Assembly: GCF_947492965.1 (NCBI RefSeq)
Contig: NZ_CANLOZ010000006.1
Location: forward strand, 124,001 to 188,000
DNA: 64,000 nt
Source of the DNA: an uncultured Aquimarina sp.
GTDB taxonomy: Bacteria > Bacteroidota > Bacteroidia > Flavobacteriales > Flavobacteriaceae
Direction of reading: 5' to 3'
The position numbers were made by a program, and so were the translations under genes. Below are positions 61,701-64,000 of the stretch, piece by piece. Positions within the stretch are counted from its first letter, which is position 1. Every line of letters starts with the position of its first letter. The notes below the pieces were generated by a model. That model searched no databases. It was not told where the DNA came from and saw only the letters and a list, made by a program, of their open reading frames with translations.

Positions 61701-64000
61701 AGTGGATGTTACTGTAGTGGTAAACCCATTACCAACGGTAGTTGCTAGTTTTATTGATGATTGTACATACGATAATAGTAATATCATTGATGTAGATGGA
61801 ACAGGTTTGGGAACTTTATTATATCAAATAGATGGCGGAACTGCTGTTACAGGTAGTATTGATAACAATAACCATGAGTTTATTGTATCTACTCCAGGAA
61901 CCTATACAATTACGGTTACAGATGAGTCAGGATGTTCTGCAAGTACAAATGTTACCGTATATGACGAATTAGTGATTAGTGCAGCATTTACTGCGGCTCC
62001 AGATTGTGAAACCGCGGATGGAGAAATAACAGCAACTATTACATCTGGTAATGATCAAGGAGCTTTGACATTTGAACTACAGGACTCCTTCGGAGGTGTT
62101 GTTCAAGCAGGAGTTGTAGGAACGAGTCCATTCTTATTTACAGGAGTAGCACCAGGAGATTACGTTGTTGTAGTTACCGATGCTGGAAGAGGAACAGCTC
62201 CTTTTTGTTCGTTCTCTGCACCAGTTAGTATTGATGCACCAACACCACCAGTATTAGTACCAGAGACAACATTTGTTACTTGTATTGGTGATACTGATGG
62301 TGTAATTACAGCTGCATTAACTGGACCTTCTACAGATTCGGACCCAACAGTTATTTATGAATATAGAATTTCTGCACCAGTAGCAAATGTAACTCCATTC
62401 CAAACAAGTCCTGTATTCTCAGGTTTGGGTATTGGAACGTATACTATTGAAGTAAGGGTTACTAAGCCAAACGGAGCTTTAAATGTGATTTGTTTGGATA
62501 CTGAAGATTATATAATCGATCAGCCTACATTTGCTACAGCTAGTGTTACTTTAGAGTCCCCATATGGATGTACTGGGGCTGATATTAATTTACCTGTAAT
62601 TACAGTAGATAACTTTAGTGGAGGTAATTCACCATATACTATTTCATATACAGATCCATCTGGAAATGTGGTGGGTCCTGTAGATCCTGCAACATTGGAT
62701 ACAGATTCAGGAATAGCAGGTATTCAGATTATAGCGAATGAAGCTGGTAATTACACTTTCACAATCTTTGATACTAATGATTGTCCGAATGTATTAGCAC
62801 CGTTTAATATACCTCCATTCCCGATAATGACGGATGCGGTAGTTAATCAGGTAACACCAATTGATTGTGCTACAAATACTGAAGAAGTTACAGTAACAGT
62901 AACTGGAGGAACAGGACCATATGATTTTGTTGAAATTAATGGAGCAGTTCCTTCTCAATTAGGAGTTGCGTCAGGAGGTGCGACTACTACTAGTGCATCA
63001 TTCTTCCTTCCTGGAGTTGGTAATTATATCTTTAGGGTAACGGATACAGGAACTGGTTGTTCAATAGAAACAGCTCCTTATGAAATATTGCCTTATGATA
63101 CTATTGAAGCTAATATTGCAGTAGTTACTCCAGATATTCTATGTTTTGGGGACGCAACTGGTAATATAGAACTTACGGTTACTGGACATACAGGGCCTTA
63201 TAATTATACAGTGACTAATACTACAACAGGTACGGTTACCGGACCAATAGGAGCGGATACTACTGTACAGAACCCAATTACCATTAGCGGTCTCGAAGCA
63301 GGTAATATTCAGGTGTCTATTGTGGATCCTGCATCTACCTGTAATGATGACTCAAATGTCGTTACAATTAACCAGCCTACAGAAGTATTATTAAGTTTGA
63401 TTTCGAACACAAATGCTGATTGTAATAGCGATGGAAGAGTTGTTGTAGAAGCAAGTGGAGGAACTTCTCCTTACACGTTTACAGCAACCGATGTGCCTTT
63501 TGGAGGAACATTTACAGCTACAAATAGCACAGGAGAATTCTTATTGCCTGCATTACCAACTACTGGAACAACGTATAGAATTTCTGTAGTTGACGATAAT
63601 AGTTGTACATCTAATCCTGCATCAATAGACGTGTTGGTAGAAAGAACAGATGATCCAACATTGAATCCACTAACGGTGGACGATGTATGTACTCATGATG
63701 GAAGCTATGTGATCACAGCGACAGGAACGAGCAACGTACCAGCGCCAGGAACTGGTGCTTTAAGGTTCCAGTTAGACGGAGGTACTATAGTAGATGCAAA
63801 TAATGGATTAAATTCTCACTTATTTACGGTGTCTACATCAGGAACATATCAAGTGACTGCTTACGACGAAAATAACTGTCCTACAAATACAGAATCGATT
63901 ACTATTTTACCAGAATTGATTGCTTCAGCTGATTTTACTGCTGATCCTACTTGTAGAGATTTCGACGGAACGGTAACGGTTACTGTTTCTGGAGGTTCAG
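52708..64000 (+). CDS. sprB: Giant surface adhesin with PA-like domain and SprB repeats, SprB-like (3' end beyond window)
   Basis: An open frame from ATG 52708 to the window end with no stop, at least 3,764 codons. The track omits it because no stop lies inside; I translated samples from start to end and all are continuous. N-terminus MNNTTQTKQLMKTLLPKKAVLIIAVIIIGAISKMNAQ is a long signal peptide. About residues 185-290 resemble a protease-associated (PA) fold (NAAELAGNIAVIREGGSCSLREKVVNAENAGAVGVVIVNTNG). A DUF11-like domain follows near residue 575 (LRIIKRVFELDGSTEITGGNVELGDEIFYDLEIENIGNEDF). From about residue 950 run about 31 SprB-type repeats. SprB is the moving cell-surface adhesin of gliding flavobacteria, secreted by the type IX system. 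The C-terminal sorting domain is expected beyond 64000. Confidence 0.8.
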   Translation, partial: MNNTTQTKQLMKTLLPKKAVLIIAVIIIGAISKMNAQESVPLTPRAGAQFNNLRGNMVMTGNDIVGVIEDSNGNTFTNPNRNYNGNANNGNYVTAFIDVDNDPTTFSSSEAGLTVPREDCSRLVYAGLYWSANYYMARRNSPNNFSNDQISSNSDTNTALIINNGPLAQQYTVRNSEFDNDISDIQLSPVTSYMVVAQPVNGCGITNAAELAGNIAVIREGGSCSLREKVVNAENAGAVGVVIVNTNGNLPRMTGNGPQITIPSVSIGNNDITNANFTGGDLIPLLQAETHVVLGTLSTDQGDDILTGLPLTDPRKQGPADFRNIKFKVPGGSYIDVTASSVVFDGYRNTPTNPLGDAANDELPYVCYADVTALLDPDNPFGTYTVANMNATQGFSSGGDGACGGWFLVAYYEDQQETAKFISTSDGFVQIFRDQAPLRFTYSGFTTPTGANEPVSVRFGTSSLEGDTSLGGDQLRIINTSGNPTALGQGNASANPTTNFFNGSISVNGNYITDRTPNSENTQGFDMDLFELPNDSKDLVDNGQTSATFELFTNADRYSVFFNAFSVTIIEPELRIIKRVFELDGSTEITGGNVELGDEIFYDLEIENIGNEDFVDGTVTITDVLPANTNLLGVVDATLPPGVTYTEISPGVLQFNIPADLVETPNDAPVGDGDAPIFIRFRAQLVSSCEELRDACSDVITNSATATYTGLQSGTMGSTTSSSQVGVCGDQENEASNILVNIPACQLDVTFCDDDLLLVAGTGYNQYTWSGPGITTPVVTNVNFYQVPNPQTGVYTVLKEDTDGVEPSCMALTEEFTVTAFRDITNPVLDYVNGTTIVTEDCSGIPIPQILLCGDQTQLLETNFDPSTLDDISWQRLTPSGSCVLDPNDPCSLLDGNCTDANWVEVTGGDTPNYTVSEAGDYRILAEFDGGCIIPFYFSVFKNDYQPDLTMNPIECGSDGSVSVVNVPTNFAFSLTSGGPYTNTTGVFPISTAGDVTVYAIDTTFPGCEYSETINVPSIDPTFSVTGVDPSCVNNDNGTGVGRINISVTGGIPEYQYTISSPALGAADPIIVPNSSANNGNYTQNNLPPGTYTVEVISNRPTPECVFDATVTINPAPAFDAEVVLLAPETCDSGALVQVNVLNGSGNYLFDNGDGNFVACNIFEIPSPADPTATYTFRVSDQNIPSGTAACIISASIDNITPYEPIVIDNVTVTQPACPGDTGQIQVDVSPTVAGRLYTYQLWDCAADPNCGNGISDPADPLNDEDPSLWTLVNDIGPTGSQTVTFTGVPDGNSYVVQVVHANTTPVINNPNCTFPAPEATICPVTEYGFSISSPVGITADVTLDRPLSCIVGSEDALILVDNIAGGSGTYEWSLDNVTFTNITTTPFTIPVSTDGSYTVYIRNQGSGDCAVPFPVNVPALVPITAITFTPGDGDCNSQSSEVTFEAQPALSAADISAGVVYEYDVSPDPATGAAATGNTGFLTTNTYTITQGITYTVTARRSDDQCTFSDDYRVDVIDPIEITNAVETTPVVCVGDSNGALSFTVTNSTSFDYVVTLTSSGAVVDSGNGITTSPVNVTGLAAGNYTITVTDTNPGGSGSPLNCSDTATVDVTEPATPLTFTTVATDTNCGANTGTITVTANGGRGNYQYRLVDSGGTVIVDYPNTNNTFTGLAADTYTVFVRDGSNPATACEISNTETIGTFASPTIALTAGGDVCYDGTNQASQIITITPGIDPPLGPFEYILDRGTGPETPVAITLTTPPYTFEITGLTPGNYTVFVRNTNTQCITNTESFTINPELTITAVLDKDIDCNGDAEISFTAADGSGTYTQYDLYVQGTPPVLSQANITSVHTIGTPGVYLVQVTDDLGCTAFSNPVTVTAYEALAATPSVTNPDCPADGGDITITTTAGEGPFTYVLDGTTTIGPTSDTSVTFNNVAVGTHTVVVTDGSGGTPACTLDLTNIQITAPTPISTTASETQEYRCDVAGSSTTPQLGEITVVVPTTGTPPYEYSIDGVNWQASNVFTGLTDGIYTIQVRDAATVSCPVTLAPVTIDPLVQVTDLSFAVTQVQCPALTGDVTITPTLNGTSTVEYEITAPITVGPQASNVFTGLTSGTTYTFLARTDVDGCVYTETFTVPTVDFIAVNATIVNEPLCNGQSNGELSFTVLGIDLTTETYEYEVSLGGTIVAQATGQNTATILTGDILAAGTYDILVTDERTNCTDTAQVIIGEPDVITFTIDPIDQDCATNTNTVTISNVMGGSGVGYTWILNDSGGTPVGPSRPVTDPYLNVPNGTGYEIIVTDSNSCVSAPQNLDINQLPQIAATIDAGSDFCLDDGAVSFTINIDGTNSGTPDYIYNVSLGGTIVIPDTNVGALTTFTTTPALTQAGTYTITITDSNGCPVTLTETIEEAVSLDVTQVADITCDASGNPVDASFSFVVNGGYTPYDIAVSFNGGAFVDHITNGTAPFANYVATSGAGTYVFRVTDDRGCSFTTSPFTVTDPVAPTITAPLVNVDCFGDTGTAVITVTGTETPYEIDFGNTTTFVPITGTQITFPNLAENTYSFTVRSSRGCLYPGTVEIAAPDEILEVSRVETPVTCGGSVIITDLGAIDLTISGGTGPYTYTLVDASNVSVRPLVPSTTAASTPNPTTIASTTVRFEGLNFGQYFIFVEDANGCVSNPDPIGPAGGPSEPFNIFSPPTDLVQNITVSATCPGGVTFDIDVQGGSGINPPANPPPGFDIRIVGEPSPGLGDFVPLNDLVTGPTAVDANTPIRNHRYTGLDFNRTYILEVRDNATNCLYQELVAPVDPPSSPNIDNFVATDVTCNEVPALDDGEISFEISGYDPTVTQVSWEVFDQFTNVSLGAGFSGSSAVVSPAALPVTISNFPPGNYYLVIREDNGTLCPNRQDFVIDIPDPLTSVATNLTAANSCGTNAQVIMDTDGGTPFAIPPTADGYTYEVVANGAGDPGVYTLNSNVIDLGNVAGDFDIWVADLNGCSFGPVDVTVVVNPLPTVVASFIDDCTYDNSNIIDVDGTGLGTLLYQIDGGTAVTGSIDNNNHEFIVSTPGTYTITVTDESGCSASTNVTVYDELVISAAFTAAPDCETADGEITATITSGNDQGALTFELQDSFGGVVQAGVVGTSPFLFTGVAPGDYVVVVTDAGRGTAPFCSFSAPVSIDAPTPPVLVPETTFVTCIGDTDGVITAALTGPSTDSDPTVIYEYRISAPVANVTPFQTSPVFSGLGIGTYTIEVRVTKPNGALNVICLDTEDYIIDQPTFATASVTLESPYGCTGADINLPVITVDNFSGGNSPYTISYTDPSGNVVGPVDPATLDTDSGIAGIQIIANEAGNYTFTIFDTNDCPNVLAPFNIPPFPIMTDAVVNQVTPIDCATNTEEVTVTVTGGTGPYDFVEINGAVPSQLGVASGGATTTSASFFLPGVGNYIFRVTDTGTGCSIETAPYEILPYDTIEANIAVVTPDILCFGDATGNIELTVTGHTGPYNYTVTNTTTGTVTGPIGADTTVQNPITISGLEAGNIQVSIVDPASTCNDDSNVVTINQPTEVLLSLISNTNADCNSDGRVVVEASGGTSPYTFTATDVPFGGTFTATNSTGEFLLPALPTTGTTYRISVVDDNSCTSNPASIDVLVERTDDPTLNPLTVDDVCTHDGSYVITATGTSNVPAPGTGALRFQLDGGTIVDANNGLNSHLFTVSTSGTYQVTAYDENNCPTNTESITILPELIASADFTADPTCRDFDGTVTVTVSGGS
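55540..64000 (+). repeat. SprB-type repeat array
   Basis: I counted about 31 modules of roughly 80-100 residues, each opening with a cysteine motif of the form (x)xC.GD..G.I..TV.GG.G.Y.Y.. (for example PSCVNNDNGTGVGRINISVTGG, TNCGANTGTITVTANGG, ILCFGDATGNIELTVTG) and closing with G.Y.V.V.D..GC. Individual units are diverged, unlike the near-identical coil repeats in the gene upstream. Confidence 0.85.

Overview
The window reads as a chromosomal segment of a marine-type member of the Flavobacteriaceae (Bacteroidota). The evidence is low GC, no Shine-Dalgarno sites, repeated TTG-N19..23-TAnnTTTG promoters, a T9SS type A sorting tail, DUF3078, DUF2480 and DUF4175 proteins, TonB-dependent transport, and a gliding-motility locus like sprC-sprD-sprB. 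I cannot name the genus from sequence alone.

1-10 kb: the 3' end of sufS, a secreted alpha/beta hydrolase, then sufE, a DUF59 Fe-S assembly factor, a hotdog thioesterase and DUF2480. Two DUF3078 outer-membrane proteins flank a GNAT gene, followed by hflX, a cytoplasmic endonuclease/exonuclease/phosphatase (EEP) protein, and an unknown lipoprotein whose promoter sits beside a 38-bp perfect palindrome. 10-16 kb: a DUF5689 lipoprotein and a TonB-dependent receptor face a secreted EEP paralogue. This could be a system for degrading and importing extracellular nucleic acid or another phosphodiester. 16-25 kb: a small cysteine-rich lipoprotein, a Na+/H+ antiporter, an MBL hydrolase / S8 protease / M1 peptidase operon, rnpA and an S41 protease.

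25-38 kb is mostly housekeeping: an ElaA-like GNAT, rpiB, rnr, a head-GIN protein, a LysE exporter, tRNA-Cys, folB, glnS with a C-terminal extension, an SPFH protein, gltX and an AlkB-type hydroxylase. 38.5-46.5 kb: DUF4175, ybeY, mnmG, a small membrane protein, a methyltransferase and an OmpH-like lipoprotein. Four palindromic sites with the core GTTCCACGTGGAAC, matching the ParB-binding parS consensus, surround mnmG. This suggests the segment lies near the replication origin.

47-64 kb is the gliding/adhesion locus: a CHU_C-type secreted protein (sprC-like), a PorP/SprF-type protein with a very long repetitive coiled coil and SPOR-like repeats (sprD-like), and a giant open frame of at least 3,764 codons. 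The giant frame has an N-terminal PA-like domain and about 31 SprB-type repeats (sprB-like). It runs off the window end and is absent from the ORF track, presumably because it has no stop here.

Several ORF-track starts were moved downstream because a Bacteroidota promoter or a signal peptide fixes the true start (sufE, second DUF3078, antiporter, S8 protease, glnS, OmpH, sprC).
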